Positions 1 through 7,474 of a stretch of 32,164 nucleotides of DNA are shown here, piece by piece. The position numbers and the translations under genes are program-made. Source of the stretch: an uncultured Desulfobulbaceae bacterium (GTDB taxonomy: Bacteria > Desulfobacterota > Desulfobulbia > Desulfobulbales > CALZHT01); NCBI GenBank assembly GCA_945787445.1, contig CALZHT010000029.1, forward strand, positions 1-32,164, read 5' to 3'. The notes beneath the pieces were generated by a model. That model worked only from the letters and a program-made list of their open reading frames with translations, ran no database searches and had not been told where the DNA came from. Within the stretch, counting starts at the first letter, position 1. The number at the start of each line of letters is the position of its first letter.

Positions 1-544
1 CGACAAGAAGTTCGATCTCGAAAGCCAATCCGAGATAGGGTCGTCCGTCAGTGAGGTCCTGCGCAACAAGGCCCTGCAGGCCATTGCCATATCCCTGCTC
101 GGCGTCATTATCTACCTTGCCCTACGTTTTGACCTGCGTTTCGGGGTTGCCGCGGCCATTGCCACCTTCCACGATGTCGTTGTCGTCCTCGGCATCTGCT
201 GGATATTCAATATCGAAATCACCTTGCTGATCGTCACCGCTCTTTTGACCCTTGCCGGGTACTCACTCAACGACTCGGTTGTCGTATTTGACAGGATCCG
301 CGAACACATCAAGAAAGTAGGCGATCACGACTTCGGGCGGATCATCAACCTGAGTATCAATGACGTGCTCAGCCGGACAGTGGTCACTTCTCTCACCACC
401 ATATTAGTGTTGGCGGCTCTTTATTTTCTCGGCGGCACCGTGATCCATGACTTTTCCTTCGCCCTTCTTGCCGGCATCTTGGTGGGTACGTATTCATCAG
501 TGTTTATCGCCAGCCCGGTCCTCTATCTCTGGCAGAAAAAATAG
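1..544 (+). CDS. secF: Protein translocase subunit SecF, C-terminal part (5' end outside window)
   Basis: The reading frame is open from base 2 to the TAG at 542-544, about 180 residues. SecF is the inner-membrane partner of SecD, and the complex uses the proton motive force to help complete Sec-dependent export. Visible hallmarks are the segment with FDLRFGVAAAIATFHDVVVV, the LAGYSLNDSVVVFDRIRE block, a conserved TSLTT stretch and the closing hydrophobic segments (LVLAALYFLGG and ALLAGILVGTYSSVFIASP). These correspond to the last transmembrane helices of the family. The start and the periplasmic domain lie upstream of the window. It is followed after 8 bases by the Cys-cluster gene, and tatC lies 2.3 kb downstream, so two export genes share this plus-strand run. 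Confidence 0.95.
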   Translation, partial: DKKFDLESQSEIGSSVSEVLRNKALQAIAISLLGVIIYLALRFDLRFGVAAAIATFHDVVVVLGICWIFNIEITLLIVTALLTLAGYSLNDSVVVFDRIREHIKKVGDHDFGRIINLSINDVLSRTVVTSLTTILVLAALYFLGGTVIHDFSFALLAGILVGTYSSVFIASPVLYLWQKK

Positions 545-552
545 AGGGAGCT

Positions 553-1287
553 ATGATTCAAGATATTCATCCCGAGCAGGTTCGGGAATTACATCCAGAC
601 GAATCCTTTCACTTCAGGTGCCATGCCGGCCTGGAATGCTTTACCGATTGTTGCCGGCAGTTGGAGCTTGCTCTCACCCCCTATGATGTGCTTCGATTAA
701 CAAAAAATCTCGCCCTTTCCGCTGACGAATTTTTGAATACATATTGCGTTATAGAGCAGGAAGAAGGTGAAGCCTTTCCCAAGGTATATCTGGGAATGAA
801 CAATGACGAACAGGGCACCTGCCCATTTGTACGAAAGGACGGTTGTCTGGTCTATGGTGATCGGCCGGGCGCCTGCCGCGCTTATCCCATTGGCCGGGCA
901 GCATTCAGAACACCGGACAACATATTCCATGATTTTCACGTGCTGCTCTCAGAACCGCATTGTAAAGGATTTTCCCAGGCAGCCTGCCAAACTGCCGGGC
1001 AGTGGACCCTGGATCAGGGTCTGCGGGAATACAACACTATTAACGATGAAACCATGGTAATTGTGCACCATGAAAAGGCGAAGCAGAGCAGTTTCAACAA
1101 AGACCAGCTTGATGCATTTATGCTTGGTCTTTATAGGCTTGATGTATTCAGGCAATATGTCCTGAGCCCTGATTTTAAAGGGAATACGCCCCCTTCGAGC
1201 CGGGAGGCCGAGGAGATTGGCGCTGACGACACCGCCCTTCTCCGCTTTGGCATCAAGTGGTTGAAAAAGGAACTCTATGATGAATAG
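553..1287 (+). CDS. YkgJ-family cysteine-cluster protein
   Basis: This is a 244-residue soluble protein with the N-terminal cluster C23-x5-C29-x3-C33-C34, the signature of the YkgJ/UPF0153 family, which is predicted to bind zinc or an iron-sulfur centre. A second Cys-containing block follows (CPFVRKDGC, then GDRPGACRAYPIGR), also typical of the family. The biochemical role is not established. The start ATG has GAGGGAG just upstream (543-549), and the gene begins 8 bases after secF. Its last 11 bases overlap the start of the HD gene, which implies translational coupling. The C-terminal 100 residues after the cluster have no motif I recognise. Confidence 0.88.
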   Translation: MIQDIHPEQVRELHPDESFHFRCHAGLECFTDCCRQLELALTPYDVLRLTKNLALSADEFLNTYCVIEQEEGEAFPKVYLGMNNDEQGTCPFVRKDGCLVYGDRPGACRAYPIGRAAFRTPDNIFHDFHVLLSEPHCKGFSQAACQTAGQWTLDQGLREYNTINDETMVIVHHEKAKQSSFNKDQLDAFMLGLYRLDVFRQYVLSPDFKGNTPPSSREAEEIGADDTALLRFGIKWLKKELYDE

Positions 1288-1999
1288 TTCTTCGCAATTA
1301 TCAGCTTCTGCCACGCATATCAGCGATGCATTAATGCACGATGAAGAAATGGCATGTCCCCTTGGCCTGGAGACCACCGAACGCCTGAGAGCAATCGCAG
1401 CCCGTTACTGTGACGGTGATGGCGGCTGCCATGGGCCTGATCACGCAGACCGCGTCCACCGCGTTGCCCTCTATATAGGGAGCGGCATGAACGCCAAGCT
1501 TGATGTGCTAAGTGCTGCGGCCCTGCTCCATGATATCGGCAGGTTGCACGAAACCAAACAGAAAGGAAAGGTCTGTCACGCAAACAAAGGGGCCACCATG
1601 GCCAACGATATTTTACGCGACATGGCCTTCCCACAAGATAAAATTGATGAGATCGTGCATTGCATTGCCACCCATCGGTATCGCTCCACTGATATCCCGC
1701 TCAGCCTGGAGGCAAAAATCATTTTTTGTATCGGCGCCATCGGCATCGGCAGGGCTTTTTTGTTTGCCGGTCAGTTGGGCGCCAAACTGCATAACCATAA
1801 CGGCAATGTGGACGGCACCCGGCCGTATTCCGTTGAAGACACGGCCTACCGGGAGTTCAAAGTCAAGATGTGCAAAATCAAGGACCGCATGCTGACGCCC
1901 ATGGGCAAAAAACTTGCCCTTGAACGTCATGCTTTCATGGAGGTATTCTTCAGCAGGCTTGAAACGGAAATTTATGGTCCCAGGCACCAACAGTCATAA
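1277..1999 (+). CDS. HD-domain phosphohydrolase (YedJ-like) lacking the second aspartate motif
   Basis: This 240-residue protein has an HD-superfamily core: PDHADRVHRVALYIG (H56), then ALLHDIGRLHE (H85-D86), then IVHCIATHRYR. Relatives of this type are metal-dependent phosphohydrolases, mostly of unknown substrate. In those relatives I expect a segment like LEAKIL-QDADKLD-AIGAIGIARAF. Here residues 144-162 read LEAKIIF directly joined to CIGAIGIGRAF, so the DADKLD motif carrying the last metal-ligand aspartate is absent (junction near 1726/1727). The reading frame is otherwise intact. The gene overlaps the YkgJ-type gene by 11 bases; AAGGA at 1268-1272 serves as ribosome binding site, and a second ATG at 1280 is possible. 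Activity is doubtful unless another residue replaces the missing ligand. Confidence 0.8.
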   Translation: MMNSSSQLSASATHISDALMHDEEMACPLGLETTERLRAIAARYCDGDGGCHGPDHADRVHRVALYIGSGMNAKLDVLSAAALLHDIGRLHETKQKGKVCHANKGATMANDILRDMAFPQDKIDEIVHCIATHRYRSTDIPLSLEAKIIFCIGAIGIGRAFLFAGQLGAKLHNHNGNVDGTRPYSVEDTAYREFKVKMCKIKDRMLTPMGKKLALERHAFMEVFFSRLETEIYGPRHQQS

Positions 2000-2045
2000 T
2001 ATCTTGAAAAAACCATATATCTCCCGCAATCAAAAAGGATGAGAC

Positions 2046-2873
2046 ATGGGGAAAAAAGTAAAAGCAATAGTTATCACCGGATACGGGACAAATTGTGAAA
2101 TGGAAATGGCGCACGCCTGCAAGCTCGGTGGTGCGGAGCAGGTGGATATCGTCCACATGAGTGAACTGCTCCACGGCGAGTATTCTTTTGATGACTACCA
2201 CCTTCTTAATCTTCCCGGCGGTTTTCTGGATGGCGATGACCTTGGCGCCGGTCAGGCCGGCGCCCACCGCATTAAATATGCCACGGTTAAAGGAACCGGA
2301 GAAAAAATCCACGACCAACTGCTGCGCTTCATTAACGATGGCAAACTGGTTATCGGGGTGTGCAACGGCTTTCAGCTCATGGTAAAAATGGGCCTTCTGC
2401 CGGGCTTTGCCGGAAACTTCAACAACAGAATCGTCAGCCTCACTTACAACGACTCCAGCCGCTTTGAAGACCGCTGGACAAACCTCTTGGTCAATGAAAA
2501 TTCTCCCTGTGTCTTTACCCGAAACTTACAAAATCTTTATTATCCGGTGCGGCACGGCGAAGGTAAATTTGTTACCAAGGACGAAGCCACCCTAAAAAAT
2601 ATTCAGGATAATAACTTGGTAGTCCTCAGGTACGCCCACCCGCAAAGCCTTGAACCGACCATGGAACACCCATATAACCCCAATGGCTCGCCGGATGCCA
2701 TTGCAGCAATCTGCGATCCTACCGGTCGTCTTTTCGGCCTGATGCCGCATCCCGAGGCTTTTCTCCACCGCACCAACCATCCGCGCTGGACCCGAGAAGA
2801 TCTTCCGGATGAAGGACAGGGCGTGGCTTTATTCCGGAACGGCATTGAGTTCATCAGGGATAATCTTCTTTAA
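2046..2873 (+). CDS. purQ: Phosphoribosylformylglycinamidine synthase, glutamine amidotransferase subunit
   Basis: This 275-residue class I glutamine amidotransferase supplies ammonia from glutamine for conversion of FGAR to FGAM in purine synthesis. The catalytic triad is readable: C106 in GVCNGFQL, and H235 and E237 in LMPHPEAFLHR. The oxyanion region is LLNLPGGFLDGDDLGAGQ. It is longer than the usual ~225-residue PurQ and resembles the amidotransferase end of large-type enzymes, including the C-terminal HPRWTRE segment. AAAAGGATGAG lies just before the ATG. It sits 46 bases after the HD gene and 18 before tatC; no other purine genes are in the window, so a separate PurL must be encoded elsewhere. 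Confidence 0.93.
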   Translation: MGKKVKAIVITGYGTNCEMEMAHACKLGGAEQVDIVHMSELLHGEYSFDDYHLLNLPGGFLDGDDLGAGQAGAHRIKYATVKGTGEKIHDQLLRFINDGKLVIGVCNGFQLMVKMGLLPGFAGNFNNRIVSLTYNDSSRFEDRWTNLLVNENSPCVFTRNLQNLYYPVRHGEGKFVTKDEATLKNIQDNNLVVLRYAHPQSLEPTMEHPYNPNGSPDAIAAICDPTGRLFGLMPHPEAFLHRTNHPRWTREDLPDEGQGVALFRNGIEFIRDNLL

Positions 2874-2891
2874 CCTAATCGAGCAGGTCCC

Positions 2892-3584
2892 TTGGAATCC
2901 CATCAGCGTTTAGTCGTCTTTGTCAACGAAATTAGGAAATCGATTCGCGCCCTGGGTTTCAGCATGATCTTATGCTGTCTCGGATATTACTTTCTCTCTC
3001 CCATATTGCTCGCCAGACTTCAGGGCCATCTTGACCAGAACCTCGCCTTTTTCACGGTGGCAGAGCCTTTTCTGGCCCATGCCAAGCTTGCCTTCTTTGT
3101 CACCCTATTTACTCTCATGCCCTGGATAGCATATTGCTTTTGGTTTGCCCTTGCCAAGCCGTTTTCCCTGTCCGCCATGAGCCGCAACTGGTTTATCATT
3201 TTCACCTGCTTCCTGTTTTATGCCGGGGCTTTTTTCTGTTTCCTGATAACCCTGCCCTACGGGGTGAATTTCCTTCTCGGCTTTCAGTCGGATCAGCTCA
3301 AGCCCGTTATCTCGGTGGGGAAATTCGTTACCTTTGTCTCCATGTTCATTCTCGCTTTCGGAATTATCTTTGAACTGCCCATCTTCATGATATTTACCGC
3401 AAAAGTAGGGATCTGCCCCAGAGAAACGTTTGAGAAAAGCCGCCGCTACGCCGTGCTGATCATCGCCATCCTGGCCGCCTTGCTCACCCCCACACCGGAC
3501 ATCGTCAACATGCTGCTCATGGGCTTGCCCTTATACTTATTGTATGAGCTGGGGATTATTATTCTGAAAATCCTAAAGTACTAA
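2892..3584 (+). CDS. tatC: Sec-independent (Tat) protein translocase TatC
   Basis: This 230-residue polytopic membrane protein has about six hydrophobic segments. TatC is the twin-arginine signal receptor of the Tat pathway, which exports folded, often cofactor-containing proteins. Supporting segments are VAEPFLAHAKLAFFVTLF near the first periplasmic loop, FAFGIIFELPIF-like text (LAFGIIFELPIFM), the loop FEKSRRYAVLIIAILAALLTPTPD, and LPLYLLYELGI at the end. These match the conserved order in the family. The start is taken as TTG at 2892 with GAGCAGG upstream; no ATG fits the N-terminus. TatA/B are not in the window. The gene lies between purQ and the DUF6485 gene in a tight plus-strand run. 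Confidence 0.92.
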   Translation: MESHQRLVVFVNEIRKSIRALGFSMILCCLGYYFLSPILLARLQGHLDQNLAFFTVAEPFLAHAKLAFFVTLFTLMPWIAYCFWFALAKPFSLSAMSRNWFIIFTCFLFYAGAFFCFLITLPYGVNFLLGFQSDQLKPVISVGKFVTFVSMFILAFGIIFELPIFMIFTAKVGICPRETFEKSRRYAVLIIAILAALLTPTPDIVNMLLMGLPLYLLYELGIIILKILKY

Positions 3585-3611
3585 TGAACTTGAACGATTA
3601 AGGAGAGGTAC

Positions 3612-3815
3612 ATGGAATGCAATAAGGAAAGAAATTTAGACTCCTGCAACTGCAGCTATGATCCATGCCCCAGGAAAGGCATATGTTGCGAGTGTCTCAA
3701 ATATCATCTCAACATGCGGCAACTTCCGGGCTGTTGCTTTCCCGATGACGCTGAGCGTACTTATGACAGATCCTTCGAGCATTTCGCCAGACTGGTTTCA
3801 GCTAAGAACGTCTAG
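3612..3815 (+). CDS. Small Cys-rich DUF6485-family protein
   Basis: This 67-residue protein has eight cysteines, mostly in CNCSYDPCPRKGICCECLKY and then GCCFPDDAERTYDRS. The pattern is that of the DUF6485 family as I remember it, common in anaerobic bacteria; its function is unknown, though the spacing suggests a metal-binding module. The start has AAGGAGAGG ten bases before the ATG. The stop codon TAG at 3813-3815 lies inside the CTAG that opens the palindromic repeat element at 3812-3896, so the element probably sets or replaced the original end of the gene. It is the last gene of the secF-tatC run and is convergent with the cytochrome gene. Confidence 0.8.
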   Translation: MECNKERNLDSCNCSYDPCPRKGICCECLKYHLNMRQLPGCCFPDDAERTYDRSFEHFARLVSAKNV

Positions 3816-3896
3816 CCCGCGTTTTTCATAAAGGTCGCAACGCGATGCTGGAGGTGTTGCGGAAAGAAGGCGCGGGAAGGAAAAACACCCGGCTAG
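3812..3896. repeat. Short copy of palindromic element family A (MITE-like)
   Basis: This 85-bp block is bounded by CTAG at both ends. It matches the left part of the 182-bp element at 14048-14229: both read CTAGCCCGC, then TTT-TCA-AAAGG, GATGCTGGA, TGTTG, and GGCGCGGGAAGG followed by AAACACCCG. It can fold through CCCGCG (3816-3821) and CGCGGG (3871-3876). It fills the gap between two convergent genes and supplies the TAG stop codon of each through its two CTAG ends. It may also act as a bidirectional terminator; that is inference. Confidence 0.8.
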
Positions 3897-5203
3897 AATA
3901 AATGTTCCCCGCCATTGTATGACTCATAAAGAGTGGTTGTGCCGTTATAGATCTGGGTGCTGCCGTGGTAATGGCAGACGGTGCAGTCCCTGTACTCAGT
4001 ATTAAAGACACCGGGCGGGTCAACCCATACCTGCCAGTGGCATTGCCAGGTGCAATCGCCGGGATTAATCAAATGATGCTTATCCGGGATTCCGAAATGG
4101 CAGGTGTCGCATAATGATTTCCAGTTGCCGCGGCCACCGGGGATGGTGACATTCAGTCTATTGACGGCCCTGCGGGTGAGCATGCTGTTGGGCGAGCCGT
4201 GCGGTTCATGGCAGTCGGTGCAGGAGAGGACGTACTGCCCGGCACTGGTTTCCTGATAGGGCGCTTTAAAATCCGTGCCGGTATCATTGCTGGCTGCTCC
4301 TTGCCCATGTTTTTCCAAAGACCAGTCAAAGTTTCGCACATTTCTGGCCAGTGCCGTTGATACGATGGTATCTGTCGCATTATGGCAATCGGTGCAAAAG
4401 GTTACAAAATCGGTGAGGTTGGAACCGTCAGAGGTGGTGGTGGAGCCGTCCGGCTCATAATTAGTAGTTGTAGGACCGAAACGGTAAGGTGCTTGATAGG
4501 TTTGCGATGCAGCGTAGTTATTCATTCTTTCACCATTACCAGCCCCTGGCCCGGTGTAATCATCACCCCACAATCCCCAGGTATCGAGGGCGGCATGGGC
4601 GCTCGGTCTTGAAACCGGATAGCCGCGGGTTATGTTACTTTTTGCCGCGCTCATAGCATTTGCCGGGTCTCCCTGGACTGCATGGGGGTTATGGCAGGCA
4701 GCGCATGGATTAGAGTTGGCCGTATACCCCCACTTGCCGGTAATGAAGGTGGAGATGTCATCCAAACTATGGGAGGAGGTGAGGCTGAAAGCCTCTTGTA
4801 TATCGTTCACCGTATCGGCCGACCAATCGCCGGCCCGGTAGCTGTAGCTGCGATTGATCAGCCCGCCAGTCTGCACGGAATTCGTGTCGGTATGGCACTT
4901 GAAACAGAAATTGTCGGTCTGGTTCACATGGTTGGGAGAAAAGAGCGTATATGCTGAGGGAGTGCCGGACGCCGGGGCTGGTTCTCCTCCTTCAATACTC
5001 ATATGAGGCTCATGGCAGTGTGAACAGTTGCCTCTTGAATAGGTCGCAAGCTTCGAATCGGTTCTGGCAACCCCAAAACTGCTGTTGCCATGGGCGGAAT
5101 CAAGATACTCTCCGGCGTTGGCTGCCGGGCAGAAAACCAATAACAAGATCAAAATACAAATTGTGTTAACCATAATCTTTTCAATAGCTTGCCATGAATT
5201 CAC
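3893..5203 (-). CDS. Secreted multihaem cytochrome c, seven CxxCH plus one Cx3CH
   Basis: This 436-residue protein has an N-terminal hydrophobic export signal (ICILILLLVFCPAANA, cleavage after residue 30 likely). Seven canonical haem c motifs occur: CSHCH (60), CFKCH (100), CAACH (167), CTDCH (270), CTDCH (328), CDTCH (365) and CTVCH (407). An eighth, CTWQCH at 384, has an extra residue between the cysteines. Several are followed by EPHGS, EPHMS or NPHA, typical of doubled-CxxCH cytochromes in anaerobic metal- or sulfur-cycling bacteria. It probably works in periplasmic or extracellular electron transfer; the partner is unknown and no other redox gene is adjacent. The start is ambiguous: GTG at 5203 gives a charged n-region, while ATG at 5173 gives a shorter signal. 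Its stop codon lies in the element at 3812-3896. Confidence 0.9.
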   Translation of the reverse strand: MNSWQAIEKIMVNTICILILLLVFCPAANAGEYLDSAHGNSSFGVARTDSKLATYSRGNCSHCHEPHMSIEGGEPAPASGTPSAYTLFSPNHVNQTDNFCFKCHTDTNSVQTGGLINRSYSYRAGDWSADTVNDIQEAFSLTSSHSLDDISTFITGKWGYTANSNPCAACHNPHAVQGDPANAMSAAKSNITRGYPVSRPSAHAALDTWGLWGDDYTGPGAGNGERMNNYAASQTYQAPYRFGPTTTNYEPDGSTTTSDGSNLTDFVTFCTDCHNATDTIVSTALARNVRNFDWSLEKHGQGAASNDTGTDFKAPYQETSAGQYVLSCTDCHEPHGSPNSMLTRRAVNRLNVTIPGGRGNWKSLCDTCHFGIPDKHHLINPGDCTWQCHWQVWVDPPGVFNTEYRDCTVCHYHGSTQIYNGTTTLYESYNGGEHLF

Positions 5204-5784
5204 AGGAATTTATTCTGGCATGTTAAAATTTAATGCGTTTTATGTAATGGAATATTGGTTCCTTAACTATCAGATTAAAGTAATTACCAATAAAAATCAA
5301 CCTAGCTTGCCGTCTTGATAAATTATAAGACAGCTTTTGCTTATATTAAAGAATCGATTGGCAATGGCGTACTGTTCTCGACAAAGTGTCACCAATCAAT
5401 AGGCTCCTTGTCAAGGAGCAAACTACGTCGTTCAAGAAAAAATTTGTTTTTCCCTTGGCAAAAAGTATCATGGACGTCTCTGGATTTTTTAGAATACAGA
5501 ATTCCTCTGTTGTTTTATCTACTCTGATTGAGGCTCCTTGCGGCCCCAGTTGAACAGGAATTCCACTTTGCTCCGACAAACGACGGTGACAGACCATGAA
5601 AAGAACAAACGCTCGTTTTACATATTCAAACGATAATCATCTAAAGATCCTCCTGCGGAAAAAACTTGTGCTCAATGACTTGAATGGTATTCTCTGATAG
5701 AAAAGCAACGGATTGTATTACAGTCATTGATGCCATCTAAGCATTTATCTTGCCGAACAAAAATTGATTAAAGGGTTGTCCTTC
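5204..5784. other. Intergenic stretch between divergent genes, no convincing gene
   Basis: This 580-bp AT-rich gap lies upstream of both the cytochrome gene and the RelA/SpoT-like gene, so promoters of both should be here. I see a short hairpin at 5403-5419 (GCTCCTT, loop GTC, AAGGAGC) without a T-run. A 33-codon frame from ATG 5596 to 5697 has no clear ribosome binding site and no recognisable similarity. Longer frames on either strand look random. Confidence 0.6.
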
Positions 5785-6924
5785 ATGAAACCGCTCATAA
5801 ACACCCAGGAGTTTCTGGCTCTTTCATCTTTTCTCAACTATCAACTCGCCGGTGAACCAATCAACTGGCATGGTATCCTGAACCTCCTGGTGGAAAATCC
5901 ACTGGATAAGTCTTCAGAAAATTTTCTCATGGAAGCCTTGGAGTATCTTGGCGACGCCTACGGCCAACAGAAACGCCGTCTTGGCCCCCTTGCCATTCTT
6001 CATCCGATTCGGGCCGCCTCATTGCTTGCCAAAGCCCATGAGAAACCCAGCACCCTGGATCTACTGACGGCCCTGCTTCACGACAAAGATGAGGATATGA
6101 CCGCAGACCGTTATAGCCCGGAGAACTGGCGCCGGCTTGAAAAGAAGTATGGAGAGTTTCTGGAAAAAATTGATGCAGAGGCAAACTGGTTCCTCAATGA
6201 ACGGATTGCCTTTCTCACTAAAGCGATGGGCCAGAAATATACGGAATATCTTGGCAAGCTGCTAAGCAGGGCGAGATCAACGCCGGAACTTGCAGCCGTC
6301 AAATTGGCGGACCGCTTGGATAACACGCTGGATCTCAGAATTGATCTGCAGGATTTTACTGATCGCACCCATTCCTTTCAAGTTATTTTCGATATTCTAT
6401 TTGCCAATTCCTATAGTGGGCTGCCCTTGCAGAAACCGCATCCCGTTGCTCGAAAAATCAATGGCTCCATGCGGCTTTATCAGCTTTATAAAAATGCGGT
6501 TTTTCTATCAATACTGCGGGATGAGAAGGTTCCTCTGGGGGCCGGGGCACAAAAGCTATTTTACTCCCTTGCCGTGGCAAGCATCAGAGAAGCCCAGACC
6601 ATCATGATGCACCTCTTCGCCTATCATCTGACACCACCTGAAGAACAACGTGCCATTTTGCTCGAAGCCATGGAGTATTCCCATAGCGGCGGTTTCGAGT
6701 GCATCAGCGAGGAAGGCCCCCATGGTTTGGATGGCCTTTTCACCAGATATTTCGTCCATGAGGATCTGGAAATAAAGAAGAAGTGTCTGGCTGATCTATA
6801 CCAGGACAAAAGACTCATGGGACTTACGGCTGTTGCCTTCTTGATTATTTTTGCCAATTTCATCAACAGCGACGAGTATATGATTAGGGGAATATCGTCG
6901 GCTGGTATAATCCCACAAACATGA
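5785..6924 (+). CDS. RelA/SpoT-like HD-domain protein, hydrolase-type, no synthetase domain
   Basis: This is a 379-residue protein. Residues 55-180 carry the four-part HD pattern of (p)ppGpp hydrolases: LHPIRAASLLA (H73), LDLLTALLHDKDED (H99-D100, acidic pair 103-104) and LAAVKLADRLDNTLDLR (D176). This matches the SpoT/MESH1 layout of HP, HDxxED and KLADRLxN. No synthetase domain or TGS/ACT region follows; residues 200-379 are a mostly helical extension of unknown role ending in a hydrophobic patch (TAVAFLIIFANFI). By analogy it could hydrolyse ppGpp or NADPH in the cytoplasm, but substrate is inference. ATG 5785 is chosen because AAAGGG lies nine bases before it; the upstream TTG at 5764 has none. 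It is monocistronic. Confidence 0.75.
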   Translation: MKPLINTQEFLALSSFLNYQLAGEPINWHGILNLLVENPLDKSSENFLMEALEYLGDAYGQQKRRLGPLAILHPIRAASLLAKAHEKPSTLDLLTALLHDKDEDMTADRYSPENWRRLEKKYGEFLEKIDAEANWFLNERIAFLTKAMGQKYTEYLGKLLSRARSTPELAAVKLADRLDNTLDLRIDLQDFTDRTHSFQVIFDILFANSYSGLPLQKPHPVARKINGSMRLYQLYKNAVFLSILRDEKVPLGAGAQKLFYSLAVASIREAQTIMMHLFAYHLTPPEEQRAILLEAMEYSHSGGFECISEEGPHGLDGLFTRYFVHEDLEIKKKCLADLYQDKRLMGLTAVAFLIIFANFINSDEYMIRGISSAGIIPQT

Positions 6925-6973
6925 ACAGCTCTGAGAGATGTGTATAGCAAAACGCCTTTATTTGCGAACAGGT

Positions 6974-7198
6974 TCAGCCGACAATTGGACCTGCGCCAAT
7001 GACATGCTCCAGACAATTGTCCATGTACTGGACTAAATTCTCGCAAAATAGAAGGGCAAGCCTGCGGTTCTGGTTGTCATAGTCTGCAGGGTCTGACCAG
7101 GTCAGACGTGGATTGAGAATTTCTTTCGGCACTCCGGGAACCTCCAGTGGCATCCGGAAACCGAAAACAGGGTCCCCATACACTTCAGCCTCATGCAA
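6974..7198 (-). pseudogene. pckA: 3' remnant of ATP-dependent phosphoenolpyruvate carboxykinase
   Basis: About 74 codons match only the C-terminal end of ATP-type PEP carboxykinase: DPVFGFRMPLEVPGVPKEIL, then NPRLTW, a run like LALLFCENLVQYMD, and an ending AGPIVG, which parallels the family's DPMFGF...PGV...ILDPRNT...FIDNF...AAGP ending. The full enzyme has about 530 residues; the whole nucleotide-binding and catalytic part is missing. The frame stays open upstream to about 7225 but loses similarity. No start codon with a ribosome binding site is present. It lies directly beside the glycosyltransferase debris, so one or more deletions seem to have joined the two. Confidence 0.8.
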
Positions 7199-7217
7199 GC
7201 AGCCTTCAAAGCAACAC

Positions 7218-7461
7218 TTAACAAGCCTCCTGTATACTTGATTTCCATTCTTCTACCTTGCGGTTTTCCTCATCAACGCAGCGTGCAAGTTTGGGAACAA
7301 ATTCCGATAGAGCCGCGCGCATCCGGGCCTAATCAGGCAAGAGCGGTATCATCGCTGTAATAGGCAGGGATGCCGACAACAGTATCGGCCTCTGGCAGTT
7401 GCTCGATCTGCTTACGCGCATAGTCTCTCAAAGCAGTGGAAAATCTGCCGTCACGCCCAAT
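7218..7461 (-). pseudogene. Glycosyltransferase remnant (N- and C-terminal pieces out of frame)
   Basis: Reading from 7461, codons for GRDGRFSTALRDYARKQIEQ are followed by LPEADTVVGIPAYYSDDTAL, then a TGA near 7340. The ADxVVGIPxY pattern is the usual opening of a family-2-type glycosyltransferase. A second frame, shifted by one base, gives MRAALSEFVPKLARCVDEEN then RKVEEWK and ends with TAA at 7218-7220, which looks like a C-terminal tail. Everything in between (several hundred codons) is missing. GGAGG lies seven bases before the first codon, which is now ATT instead of ATG. With a sugar-phosphoglycerate phosphatase and glycerate kinase just upstream, the original gene may have been a glucosyl- or mannosyl-3-phosphoglycerate synthase; that part is inference. 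Confidence 0.6.
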
Positions 7462-7474
7462 TGTCTTCCTCCCT

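Noticed and set aside
5346-5597. 83-codon minus-strand frame upstream of the cytochrome
   Set aside because: No ribosome binding site, no recognisable domain and composition typical of a random frame.
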